This document shows positions 56,011-64,000 of a stretch of DNA of 64,000 nt, in pieces. Below the pieces are notes generated by a model, which was not told the DNA's origin, searched no databases, and worked only from the letters and a program-made list of their open reading frames with translations. The position numbers were made by a program, and so were the translations under genes. The stretch's first letter is position 1. The number at the start of each line of letters is the position of its first letter. This DNA is from UBA7332 sp051657165 (lineage in GTDB: Bacteria; Bacteroidota; Bacteroidia; Bacteroidales; UBA7332), in NCBI GenBank assembly GCA_051657165.1, contig JBOFKD010000302.1:17724-81723 (forward strand), in the 5' to 3' direction.

Positions 56011-56460
56011 TTACCATTTTATCTCTTCCTGAAGTATTCTTCCATCTTTAATTCCCAGATCTATGAGGGAGCCGGCAAGACTCTGAATGCAAATCATGAT
56101 CAGGGGCTCATCTCCTGTATTCTTCCAGGAACGTTTCCCACCAGGAGCGACCCGGATCAGACTTCCTTCTTTAATTTCAAAGAGGTTATTGTCTACCTGA
56201 AATACTCCACATCCTTTTAATACAATGTATAATTCTTCATTCGTTTTGTGGACATGAAGAAAATCTCCACCCATTCCGGCAGGAACTACAGTAAACGAAA
56301 CCTCTGTACCAGTATTTTTTAATGCTTCTCCAATAAATAACTTTCCGGGAATTGCAATATCGGGTGTAAACTGAAATGTGTATTCATTAATCTTATCTAA
56401 AGCACCCATGTCCGCAGCAGTATAATTTGCTCCATCCGAAATGATTTCTATTTCTTTCAT
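56011..56460 (-). CDS. Cupin-domain protein
   Basis: 149 residues. The double-stranded beta-helix shows HVHKTNEELYIVLKG, giving the H-x-H-x(5)-E metal triad, and the second motif GSLIRVAPGGKRSWKN. No export signal. The substrate is unknown; cupins next to HxlR regulators are common and often act on small aromatic or aldehyde compounds. It diverges from the HxlR gene across 242 nt. Confidence 0.85.
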   Translation of the reverse strand: MKEIEIISDGANYTAADMGALDKINEYTFQFTPDIAIPGKLFIGEALKNTGTEVSFTVVPAGMGGDFLHVHKTNEELYIVLKGCGVFQVDNNLFEIKEGSLIRVAPGGKRSWKNTGDEPLIMICIQSLAGSLIDLGIKDGRILQEEIKW

Positions 56461-56511
56461 CTATTTGTATAATTAGTGATTACTATTATTTAAACACGTG
56501 GCAAATATATA

Positions 56512-56545
56512 GCATTCACATCTATAACACAAGAAGTTACACAAA
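56512..56545 (-). promoter_or_regulatory. Promoter of the cupin gene
   Basis: On the minus strand TTTG (complement of 56542-56545), 22 nt, TATATTTG (complement of 56512-56519). Leader of about 45 nt to the start at 56460. Confidence 0.45.
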
Positions 56546-56702
56546 AGTACATTAGTTACCCCGATGTTAGTATTATTGACTCTGAAGTGATTGTCCGTAA
56601 TCTTTTTTTGAAAATAATCGAAGAATGATTTATCTGATCATTTTTGTTGCTTACTCTCTGCATATAGGTTACTTTTACCCCTGACTTTTATCATTATATA
56701 TT

Positions 56703-57080
56703 ATGGATGTATTTACAGAAAAAGAAAAATATTATACGCATTGTCCTATAAGAAATATTCTAGCACGTATAAGTGACAAGTGGTCTATGCTTATATTGTT
56801 TACTATCGAACAAAATTCGACAATGCGCTTTAATGAGTTACACCGTGCAATACCGGATATCTCACAAAAAATGCTTACATCATCTTTACGTACGCTCGAA
56901 GAGGATGGATACATATCCCGAAAAGTTTATGCAGAAGTTCCTCCCAGAGTTGAATACACTCTTACGAAACGAGGTAAATCTCTTTTGCCTCATATCAAAG
57001 TTTTAATACTGTGGGCGAAAGACAATATGAATGATATTATTTCAGACCGGGACAGTTATAATGAATCTATAACGTCTTAA
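56703..57080 (+). CDS. HxlR-family winged-helix regulator
   Basis: 125 residues. The HxlR opening YYTHCPIRNILARISDKWSMLIL with the redox-candidate cysteine C15, then MRFNELHRAIPDISQKMLTSSLRTLEEDGYI for the recognition helix and wing, and YTLTKRGKSLLPHIKVL. Such proteins often sense electrophiles through that cysteine. Divergent gene order suggests it controls the cupin gene. Confidence 0.92.
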   Translation: MDVFTEKEKYYTHCPIRNILARISDKWSMLILFTIEQNSTMRFNELHRAIPDISQKMLTSSLRTLEEDGYISRKVYAEVPPRVEYTLTKRGKSLLPHIKVLILWAKDNMNDIISDRDSYNESITS

Positions 57081-57227
57081 CGGTATTCACGCAGTTTAAT
57101 ATATGTATCATTTTAGGATCCTTACTGAGCAATATTATTTGCAGACGAAAAAAGCTGAAGTTCAGCTTTTCTACATCTCAAAAATATTTACAAGACAGCA
57201 ATAATTCATCTCCTAATTTCAATTTAC

Positions 57228-57235
57228 TATATTTG
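57228..57235 (+). promoter_or_regulatory. -7 promoter element for the small lipoprotein gene
   Basis: TATATTTG (TAnnTTTG), 27 nt before the ATG at 57263. No convincing -33 box. Confidence 0.4.
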
Positions 57236-57262
57236 CAGAACATATAACCTAATTTAAAATCT

Positions 57263-57658
57263 ATGAAACAGATCAGAACTTTCAGTATTTTCCTATTTCT
57301 ATTATCATGCTTGATTACAACTTCCTGCAAAGATGATGACAATAAATTTACTCTTGCTGACAGCCGATGGACCGGCAGTGTAAAAATTGAGAATTTCGAC
57401 AACTATTATTATAGTTATGTATTCGTATTTAAAGCGAATAACACAGGTGTACGTACGATAACTGATACATTTACGAATAAAGTTGTATCCGAAAACTTCA
57501 ACTACTCTTTAGATCTAGAAAGGAATCGGCTCATGCTGTTTTATCCGGACAGAGATAAAAAACAAAATGAAAATTATGATGTATTGATATTATCCAATGA
57601 TCTCATATCAATAACTCTGAATACGACAATGATACTAACCAGAACAAATCCTAAATAA
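57263..57658 (+). CDS. Small lipoprotein of unknown function
   Basis: 131 residues. Lipobox TTSCKDDD puts the lipid at C22 and an acidic surface-export-like signal directly after it. The remainder (about 35-131) is a single beta-rich domain (RWTGSVKIENFDNYYYSYVFVF) that could be lipocalin-like. No family assigned. It has its own promoter element and terminator, so it is monocistronic. Confidence 0.75.
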   Translation: MKQIRTFSIFLFLLSCLITTSCKDDDNKFTLADSRWTGSVKIENFDNYYYSYVFVFKANNTGVRTITDTFTNKVVSENFNYSLDLERNRLMLFYPDRDKKQNENYDVLILSNDLISITLNTTMILTRTNPK

Positions 57659-57663
57659 AAATG

Positions 57664-57700
57664 AAGGCTGCCTGAGAACGAACTCAGACAGCCTTTATTT
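57664..57700. terminator. Bidirectional terminator between convergent genes
   Basis: AAGGCTG-C-CTGAG (57664-57676) pairs with CTCAG-A-CAGCCTT (57683-57695), with one mismatch. T-rich on the plus side. It ends the lipoprotein (plus) and the second SusCD unit (minus). Confidence 0.75.
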
Positions 57701-57706
57701 TATACA

Positions 57707-59194
57707 TTAAATCGGATTTTGAACCACATTTGGATTTGCATTAATCTCATCCTGAGGAAACTGCCATAACCATTTATTAGATGATGCAGGCACTTCCATT
57801 GTTACAACCAAAGCTGCCTGGTTATTGGTATTTCTACGATCCAAAGGCAAGCCTAAGCGCTTAAGATCCAGAAAACGGAATCCTTCACCCCACAACTCAA
57901 TTCGTCTCTGAGTCATCACCTCCTCAATCAAAGCATCTCCTGTTGCTGTTGATTTTGTAGCTGTAGCATCTCTTGTTTTTACAAGCTCAAACAAAACATC
58001 TGCAGCACTGTTATCATTCATTCGGGCTTTAGCCTCAGCATCTATCAAATATAATTCAGCTAAACGCATGTATGGAATATCACCCACTGAACTTGATAAA
58101 TCTGCCACCGCAAATTTTCTGTTCATATACGGATATTTCTTAAATGAACTACTTGGCAATGTTAAATTTGACGGATCCGGGACCCAACACCATTTACGAA
58201 CATCCTTTTCCGGAATTTTAGCATATAATTTATCATTTATAGCCTTAGGGTTAGATCTGATATTACTTGAGCTAAAATTATAAGAAGCAAAAGCAAAGAA
58301 TGAGTAGAAATAAACCGTCTGGTCAGGAATCATAATAGAAGCCCACAACCACTCCGGATTAGTCGCTGAATTGAATCCACTCTTATAATCTTCCTGAGAC
58401 ATTAATTTAGCACCTGCAGTCTTTGCTGTAGATATTGCTTTCTGAGCATAGGCACTTGCATTTTGCCAGTCTTTAATAGTCAGATAATACCGTGCTAACC
58501 ATCCCTGAACAACCTGAACCGAAAAATGTGATTTATTATATTTTCCGGGTTCTCCTTTACTCAGCAACTCCTCAGCCTGAAGGAAATCATTTTTAATTTG
58601 CTCATAAACAGCTTTAGTTGTAGCCATTGGCTGTGGTTCATCCGTCACTTCCAGCATCAGAGGAATAGCCAACCGTTCGTACGTATCAGATGCATATGGT
58701 TTAGCATACAATTGTACTAACCAGAGATGTGCCAACGCTCTGTAAGTAAGAGCTTCTCCTTTTATCTGATTTTTAAATTTCTCTTCTCCGCTAAGAGGAT
58801 CTATGCGGTTAATAATCGCATTTGCATTTCGAATGGTCGCATACAAAAATGAATAAACATATGTATTCCATGTACGCTGAGGATCCAGGTGATTAATCCA
58901 CTGAGCCTGAGAATTCCACCATCCGTTTCCGGAAGATGTCATCACAAAATCTTCACCCATAACCTCCATACCCAGCATTAAAGAGCTATAGCCAGCCTGA
59001 TCCTGAGCATCATACTGCTTATACATACTTCTGTGAATACCATTCAACGCGATCATCGCATTTTCTGAATTCTCAAAAATAAAATCTTCACTGTAACTGT
59101 CAGTCGGCATAGTATCTAAATAACTTTCAGAGCATGATGACAGCAATAATAAGGAACAAAAGAGAGTCCCTGCTTTTTTAAATATATTGTTCAT
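57707..59194 (-). CDS. SusD/RagB-family lipoprotein (second pair)
   Basis: 495 residues. Lipobox SSCSESYLDTMPTDSYSEDF; the helical SusD core has LTYRALAHLWLVQLYAKPYA; the RagB end is MTQRRIELWGEGFRFLDLKRLGLP. It pairs with the SusC gene 10 nt upstream. It is shorter than the first SusD (627 residues) and without close similarity by eye, so the two pairs probably take different glycans. Confidence 0.95.
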   Translation of the reverse strand: MNNIFKKAGTLFCSLLLLSSCSESYLDTMPTDSYSEDFIFENSENAMIALNGIHRSMYKQYDAQDQAGYSSLMLGMEVMGEDFVMTSSGNGWWNSQAQWINHLDPQRTWNTYVYSFLYATIRNANAIINRIDPLSGEEKFKNQIKGEALTYRALAHLWLVQLYAKPYASDTYERLAIPLMLEVTDEPQPMATTKAVYEQIKNDFLQAEELLSKGEPGKYNKSHFSVQVVQGWLARYYLTIKDWQNASAYAQKAISTAKTAGAKLMSQEDYKSGFNSATNPEWLWASIMIPDQTVYFYSFFAFASYNFSSSNIRSNPKAINDKLYAKIPEKDVRKWCWVPDPSNLTLPSSSFKKYPYMNRKFAVADLSSSVGDIPYMRLAELYLIDAEAKARMNDNSAADVLFELVKTRDATATKSTATGDALIEEVMTQRRIELWGEGFRFLDLKRLGLPLDRRNTNNQAALVVTMEVPASSNKWLWQFPQDEINANPNVVQNPI

Positions 59195-59204
59195 ATCCGA
59201 TTAT

Positions 59205-62200
59205 TTAAAATGAAAGATTAAGACCAAAAGTTATAATACGTGAAGGCAGATACACATTCTGTGTAGTCCCGTTAAAATTAGCCTGAGGATCCATTCCTTT
59301 TCGTTTTGTTGCTATAAATAGATTTTCGCCACTTGCATAAACTCTCAATCCGCTAAGATTTAATCTACTATAAACAGATGCTGGTAAGCTATAAGACAAC
59401 GATGCTGATTTTAGAGCCAGATAACTTGAGTTAACTAACCATCTGCTAGATGCTGCGCCATAATCTGAAGCTTTTGCTGAATTCATCGCAGGAACATTTG
59501 TTTCTTGCCCCGGTGTAGTCCAGCGGTCAAGCATATCTGTATGCAGAGCACTACCATATTTACCGGCTGAAGCAGACATTAAGTTCGCATAGTTTGTATC
59601 GTATGTTTTACCACCAATACTATAGGTCATTAAGAAGCTGAATGCAAAGTTTCTGTAATTAAGCGTATTCGAAATACCTCCATAAACTACAGGTAAAGCT
59701 GTACCATGGTATTCATATTTTGCCAGCGTCTGATCGTTTGTCACATATTTCCCATCATACACATAAGCTTTATCCTGATTTGCGGTTGTAATACGAGACT
59801 CATCAACCAAATAAATAGCATTACCATTAGTCCGGTCAACACCTTCATAAGATTTCAACCAATAGTCATAAATACCTCTTCCTTCCTGTAGTTTCTTAGT
59901 TCCGGAAACAATATCTTGTCCATTTGGCAGTTTTGTTATCTTGTTTTTTATGAATGTTGCATTCACATTCATATTCCATGAGAAATTATCTGTTCGGATA
60001 ATATCTCCATCCAGAGAAATCTCAAAGCCCTGATTATACATAGATCCGATATTTCTCCATTGCTCTTTAGCACCTGAAGACAAAGGCAGCGGAACGCGGA
60101 ATAACAGATTGCTGGATTCTTTTCTGAAGAATTCAAAAGTACCGTTCAGACGGCTTTCAAACATTGAAAACTCAAGACCAACATCAATGGAATTATTAGA
60201 CTCCCATCCTAATTTGTAGTTACCTACTAATGGATCAGACAAAGCACCCGGTTCAGAGCCATTCTGATAAATTGAATATAAAGACTGCCATGGATAGTAA
60301 CTTATTGACGATCCATTTAACAGAGCATCATTACCTACTTCACCGTAAGATACTCTCAATTTCAAAAGATCCAGCCAGGAAGCTGACTCCATAAAACGCT
60401 CTCTGTCTACTCTCCAGCTTGCACCTACAGACCAGAAGTTCCCCCAACGATGATCTTTTGAGAATTTTGAAGATCCGTCACGTCTGTATGACGCAGATAA
60501 ATAATATTTACTGTCCCAGTCATAATTAGCTCTTGACAAATACCCTTCAGTTCTGTATAAATCTTTGTATGAATACAAGCTATTAATTGTCGTAAAGTTG
60601 ATTAGTTCAGTGTTTCCGTCAGCAATAATACCTTGTTTAAAACCATATAAATACTGATATTTATATTCGTAATTTTCGTGTCCCAATAAAATATCCAGAT
60701 GGTTTTTCCCGAAACGTTTTTCATAAGTCAGGATTTGACTAAAGTTTAATTCGGAACGTTTTGAATTGGACTTACGCGCACGGCCGGCCGGTGAGCCATC
60801 CCCTATTATTTTATTTCCGAATGTACCTATCAGATAATTATCAATATTCATAGCTCCCGTCAATGAAACTTTCAATCCATCAATAATAAAGAAGTCAACA
60901 TAACCTTTCGTTGTCAGCACATTACGCTGATAGTCATTATCATTCCAAAGAGTTTCTGCTACGATATTACGACCCGGACTTGCTCCTGCACCACGTCCAT
61001 CATCAGAGAATTCAGCTTCTCCTTTTGCATTATAAATAAATTCGCCCTTGTCATTCCATTTATGTACCGGATAAACAGGACCAATATTGCGTGTAAAATA
61101 GAATGGGTTAACATATCCTGTAGAACTTTCTGTATCCGTAATCGAAGAATTTGACACAGTTCCGGCAATATTTACTCCTGCCTTCATCCATTTTACAGGT
61201 TGAATGTTTGCATTCAGACGTGCAGTAAAACGATTATAGTCTGACTTAATGATATAACCTTTCTCATCCAGGTATCCAACCGATAAGAAATAATCCGACT
61301 TTTCATTAGCCCCTGAAGCATTTACATAATACTCTCCCCGATATCCTGTTCTTGATATTGCATCGTACCAGTTCAAGTCAGATGGATTATACAATACCGC
61401 ATTCGGATTAATCGTACCATCAACATTCATTACTTCTTCCGGCTTCACATTAAACGGATTAAAAACTAATCCATCTTTTCCCATAATAGAGGCAGAAGCT
61501 TTTGCTGAAGCATCTGCTACAGACATATTATTTGCCGATACAAATCCATTACGCATAGCTTCCCATGCCAAAGGAACATACTGATAAGCATTTACCCGGT
61601 CATACTCAGAGATACCTCTCATGGACATACCCTGCGTTACTTTTACCTCAAATGTAGTACGTCCTTGTTTCCCTTTCTTCGTAGTAACAACAATTACCCC
61701 GTTAGCAGCTCTACTTCCATAAAGCGCAGAAGACGATGCATCTTTCAATACGGTAATAGATTCAATATCATCCGGGTTCAAATTCGCCAGTGTCCCTGCA
61801 TAAGGAGTTCCGTCAACCACAAACAGAGGATCACTGGATGCATTAATCGAACCAATACCACGAATACGGATAGTCGGACTGGATCCCGGTTGTCCGGCTG
61901 AAGACCCAACACTTACACCGGCAGCAGCACCTTCAAGGGCTTTTGCCACATTGGCTATCGGGCGGGCATCAATACTTTTTGCACCTACCGTTGCCGCAGA
62001 ACCCGTAAACGCTTCTTTTTTAACTGTTCCGAAAGCGACTACCATTACTTCATCCAATGCCTGCGAAGAGGACTTCATTTTCACCAGCATGTTTGGTTTG
62101 ACCGCCTCTTCTAAAGGCTCCATACCCACATAAGTAAATTTCAAGATTTTCACACCCTCGGGAACATTCAAAGAGAACTTCCCGTCATAATCGGTTACTG

Positions 62201-62351
62201 TACCGACAGATGTACCCTTTGCCATAATAGCTGCACCTACAATAGGCTGACCATCTTCGGCCGATAATACTGTCCCTGAGACTTTAGTCTGGGCCTGAAG
62301 CAGCCCGATGCCTAGAAAAAGGCTAAACAATAGAAATGTTAATCTTCTCAT
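59205..62351 (-). CDS. SusC/RagA-family TonB-linked outer membrane transporter (second pair)
   Basis: 1048 residues. Signal peptide (1-20), carboxypeptidase-like domain (GTVLSAEDGQPIVGAAIMA, DYDGKFSLNV), plug (RIRGIGSINASSDPLFVVDG) and barrel ending in GLNLSF. No glycoside hydrolase gene or regulator is adjacent on this side, so the pair is an orphan transport system, perhaps controlled from elsewhere. The promoter at 62649-62678 would give it a leader of about 290 nt. Confidence 0.96.
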   Translation of the reverse strand: MRRLTFLLFSLFLGIGLLQAQTKVSGTVLSAEDGQPIVGAAIMAKGTSVGTVTDYDGKFSLNVPEGVKILKFTYVGMEPLEEAVKPNMLVKMKSSSQALDEVMVVAFGTVKKEAFTGSAATVGAKSIDARPIANVAKALEGAAAGVSVGSSAGQPGSSPTIRIRGIGSINASSDPLFVVDGTPYAGTLANLNPDDIESITVLKDASSSALYGSRAANGVIVVTTKKGKQGRTTFEVKVTQGMSMRGISEYDRVNAYQYVPLAWEAMRNGFVSANNMSVADASAKASASIMGKDGLVFNPFNVKPEEVMNVDGTINPNAVLYNPSDLNWYDAISRTGYRGEYYVNASGANEKSDYFLSVGYLDEKGYIIKSDYNRFTARLNANIQPVKWMKAGVNIAGTVSNSSITDTESSTGYVNPFYFTRNIGPVYPVHKWNDKGEFIYNAKGEAEFSDDGRGAGASPGRNIVAETLWNDNDYQRNVLTTKGYVDFFIIDGLKVSLTGAMNIDNYLIGTFGNKIIGDGSPAGRARKSNSKRSELNFSQILTYEKRFGKNHLDILLGHENYEYKYQYLYGFKQGIIADGNTELINFTTINSLYSYKDLYRTEGYLSRANYDWDSKYYLSASYRRDGSSKFSKDHRWGNFWSVGASWRVDRERFMESASWLDLLKLRVSYGEVGNDALLNGSSISYYPWQSLYSIYQNGSEPGALSDPLVGNYKLGWESNNSIDVGLEFSMFESRLNGTFEFFRKESSNLLFRVPLPLSSGAKEQWRNIGSMYNQGFEISLDGDIIRTDNFSWNMNVNATFIKNKITKLPNGQDIVSGTKKLQEGRGIYDYWLKSYEGVDRTNGNAIYLVDESRITTANQDKAYVYDGKYVTNDQTLAKYEYHGTALPVVYGGISNTLNYRNFAFSFLMTYSIGGKTYDTNYANLMSASAGKYGSALHTDMLDRWTTPGQETNVPAMNSAKASDYGAASSRWLVNSSYLALKSASLSYSLPASVYSRLNLSGLRVYASGENLFIATKRKGMDPQANFNGTTQNVYLPSRIITFGLNLSF

Positions 62352-62648
62352 AAAACAATCCAGTTGTTAAACATAAAAAATATTCAAAATCACTATTCTA
62401 AAGAAAATATTATGCATTGACGAATAATCCATATACAGGTTTATAAGTTTTATCTAAGGTTATTGATAATAATTTTTAAGATTCTGAATACATTAAGACA
62501 TATAATCTTATTAACTAAAGACTGTCTTTTACATCTAACAGCAAACCACCATCATACTAGTTCTTAAAGCCTTATAGAAGCAAGTTTTTCAATATAGATT
62601 TGATATACCAGCAATTATTCTCTGGCGCATATTTATGTATTCTTTTAG

Positions 62649-62678
62649 CAAATGTAATATTTTTAATTTAACAGCAAA
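62649..62678 (-). promoter_or_regulatory. Promoter of the second susC/susD pair
   Basis: On the minus strand TTTG (complement of 62675-62678), 18 nt, TACATTTG (complement of 62649-62656). The inferred leader of about 290 nt to the start at 62351 is long enough for post-transcriptional control. Nothing else is seen in 62352-62750. Confidence 0.5.
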
Positions 62679-62750
62679 CTTTTTAATGATTATTTTAACT
62701 GTAACCTAAAATTAATATTACTGTATGATAAAGCAAGGCTCTAAGGCAGG

Positions 62751-62885
62751 CATCAGCCACGCTTTGAATCCTTCATCCGTTCCGATTCATAATTCAAAAC
62801 GCGGTTACAGACAAATTACACCTTCGGCGTAAAAGAACAGAACAAATAGCAATGAGAATCGCATCTACATGTTGTCGCACTGATC
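62751..62885 (+). repeat. Module A, copy 2 (135 bp)
   Basis: Ungapped match to 17390-17524 with about four differences, same orientation. The GGATTCAAA arm of the hairpin reads TAATTCAAA here, so the stem is weakened. It ends in CACTGATC and runs within 11 bp of cassette C3. The 26-bp box found next to copy 1 is missing. Confidence 0.9.
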
Positions 62886-62896
62886 CTAAAAAACGA

Positions 62897-63140
62897 TACA
62901 CAGAGTTTTTTGTTTTGAATTGCCATCATTTGCCATTGGGGTCTATTTCTACAGTTAACAAACTAGATAACAATCAGTTAACGTATGGCAATTGATATGG
63001 CAAATGATATGGCAAATCAAATTCATTTGCCATGAATTGCCATCGTATTTATCATAATATATAATATTGATAATTAGCACATTACACTTATTTTTTGCAC
63101 GTATGGCAAATGATGGCAATTAAAAATCAAAAACTTCATG
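62897..63140 (-). repeat. Iteron cassette C3 (word TTGCCAT/ATGGCAA)
   Basis: Same plan as C1 and C2, in opposite orientation. The 24-bp tag (ATTCAAAAC-AA-AAAACTCTGTGTA on the minus strand) is at 62897-62920; the other end is CATGAAGTTTTTGATTTTTAAT on the minus strand (63119-63140). The two ends plus their first words form imperfect terminal inverted repeats of nearly 40 bp. About nine words occur: two inward at each end and five in a mixed central group. Total about 244 bp. No credible gene. Confidence 0.8.
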
Positions 63141-63179
63141 TAGTGTATTTATTGTAAACGAAAGGATAGTCTGAATTTT

Positions 63180-63211
63180 CATACTTAAGAACGCGCAAGT
63201 TCTTAAGTATG
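63180..63211. repeat. Perfect 13-bp inverted repeat
   Basis: CATACTTAAGAAC (63180-63192) and GTTCTTAAGTATG (63199-63211) around GCGCAA. No T run, so not a normal terminator. The rest of 63141-63385 shows nothing I can name. Confidence 0.8.
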
Positions 63212-63385
63212 AACTTTCTAAAGGATACATATGAAAAATATCCGCATTTGTATGTCGCGACTTTTACTGAAAAGGTTGACAGGTTTTGAAACTAATTACG
63301 GATTTAGTATACAATGCATAATAAATTGAATTGGGCGATAATACTAAATTCAGGACGATACAAAAATGCGTGTTTCTGTTCAACG

Positions 63386-63491
63386 AAATACGTATTTGTG
63401 CGCCGGGAAATACGTATTTTGATGGAAAGAAATACGTACTTCGTAGCTGAGAAATACGTATTTCTCAGCAGAGATATACGTATTTCCCGGC
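63386..63491. repeat. Array of AAATACGTATTT palindromes
   Basis: The 12-bp palindrome AAATACGTATTT is at 63386 and 63408, with near copies at 63430 and 63474. A fourth full copy is the core of a perfect 24-bp palindrome (arms GCTGAGAAATAC and GTATTTCTCAGC, 63446-63469). GCCGGGAAATACGTAT (63402-63417) recurs inverted at 63476-63491, enclosing the others. The first three starts are spaced 22 bp. Confidence 0.75.
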
Positions 63492-63521
63492 AGGCAAATA
63501 CGGGAATAAAGCTGATCGCTT

Positions 63522-63745
63522 ATAACGCACATAAAGTTTGACTTTCAATCAGCACTATCAGCACAATCAGCACCGCTCCATCATTAATAACTAATAATCA
63601 AACAGATACACCAACAACAAGTGTGCTGATAAGTGTGCTGATTGAAGCCCTCAGTGCTGATTCACTTGAGGTGAATCAGCACACTTATACACCTGTTAAT
63701 CATCTGTTTAACACAAAAGTGCTGATTGTGTCGATTCAAAACTCA
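63522..63745 (+). repeat. Iteron cassette C1, copy 2, cut by an insertion sequence
   Basis: The first 221 bp match 17922-18142 without gaps (about 12 differences). The tag begins at 63734 as ATTCAAAAC-TC-A and then stops where the IS66-like left end begins at 63746. Both sides of the break agree with insertion inside the tag. Confidence 0.85.
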
Positions 63746-64000
63746 GTAAGCGTCTCCGGAATAGTCTCTTTCAGGAAATCAAGCTTCAACCTACCTTTGT
63801 GGCAATAAAACTAAACAACTTATGAAAGCAGTAGAGCGCTACCAACTTACACTTGATCAAGTCATGGCTATACGCCATGAGGGCAAAGAAATAACTTTAC
63901 GTGATTTTTGTAAAGAGAAACATGTGAATTATCCGCCAATGACAGCATGGTTGTCCAGAAAAGGGATTTTTGTATCCAGCTTAAATCCGGTTAAAAAGAA
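63746..64000 (+). mobile_element. Left end of an IS66-family-like element
   Basis: The left end reads GTAAGCGTCTCCGGAA, which fits the GTAAGCG terminal repeats of IS66 elements. A small first gene follows 76 bp in, as in IS66 (tnpA-like gene first). The right end is outside the window. The insertion point is inside the conserved tag of cassette C1. Confidence 0.65.
63822..64000 (+). CDS. IS66-type first small ORF (TnpA-like), partial
   Basis: 59 residues visible, starting MKAVERYQLTLDQV and running off the window. EITLRDFCKEKHVNYPPMTAWL looks like a helix-turn-helix with the FC.... then W pattern of IS66 first-ORF proteins (FCxxxxxxxxTFxxW). It would be about 100-130 residues in total. Assignment rests on this motif and on the terminal repeat 76 bp upstream. 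Confidence 0.55.
   Translation, partial: MKAVERYQLTLDQVMAIRHEGKEITLRDFCKEKHVNYPPMTAWLSRKGIFVSSLNPVKK

Noticed and set aside
55885..56220. 111-codon plus-strand frame opposite the cupin gene
   Set aside because: It is antisense to a gene with intact cupin motifs and begins inside the GH92 terminator.
63314..63808. Frames of 75 and 61 codons before the IS66-like ORF
   Set aside because: They consist of the AAATACGTATTT palindromes and of the C1 word repeats; the second also crosses the insertion-sequence end.

Overview
The window looks like a chromosome segment from a member of the Bacteroidota, order Bacteroidales. It carries two SusC/SusD pairs, a FimB/Mfa2-type fimbrial lipoprotein, many short lipoprotein signals, and several promoters with the Bacteroidetes -7 element TAnnTTTG. 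The intergenic DNA is very AT-rich. I cannot fix the genus; a Dysgonomonadaceae-like organism would fit but is only a guess.

Layout. (1) 1-10.4 kb is housekeeping: the end of an unrecognised gene, topA, an outer-membrane barrel/TPR pair, a Nudix hydrolase, two identical tRNA-Asn genes and a PfkB-family kinase. (2) 10.5-16.9 kb holds a FimB/Mfa2-like lipoprotein, an AraC regulator and the bifunctional proline catabolic enzyme PutA. (3) 16.9-19.2 kb is gene-free. It holds a possible small RNA and then about 1.8 kb of stacked palindromes and iterated short words. (4) 19.2-26.7 kb is a minus-strand run (S41 protease, HAD phosphatase, exported endonuclease/phosphatase, beta-helix lipoprotein, dipeptidase) followed on the plus strand by a small membrane protein, an OmpH/Skp chaperone and a DoxX-like protein. 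(5) 26.8-52 kb is a large minus-strand polysaccharide utilisation locus (PUL). In transcription order: DUF4434 protein, MFS sugar transporter, AGE epimerase, exported FAD oxidoreductase, SusC, SusD, GHL10 hydrolase, DUF5018 lipoprotein, DUF5009 membrane protein, lipoprotein, second GHL10 hydrolase, CstA-type transporter, SGNH esterase, sialate-O-acetylesterase-like protein, GH20 hexosaminidase and a creatininase-family amidohydrolase. A divergent ROK regulator followed by a GH92 mannosidase lies upstream. (6) 56-62.4 kb has a cupin/HxlR pair, a small lipoprotein and a second SusC/SusD pair. (7) 62.7-63.7 kb is a second gene-free repeat mosaic sharing modules with region 3. The left end of an apparent IS66-family element follows and runs off the window.

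The PUL genes fit uptake and deacylation of an acetylated amino-sugar-rich glycan: two esterases, a hexosaminidase, an epimerase of the GlcNAc type and two transporters. No sialidase, neuraminate lyase or MurNAc etherase is present in the window, so the substrate is open. Intercistronic hairpins split the long operon and may grade its expression.

The most unusual content is in regions 3 and 7: a family of about 230-245 bp dyad-symmetric cassettes. Their ends are conserved, including a 24-bp tag identical at 22 positions in three cassettes. Their internal 7-8 bp words differ between cassettes and are repeated 8-9 times in both orientations. Direct copies of two modules bracket about 45 kb including the whole PUL.
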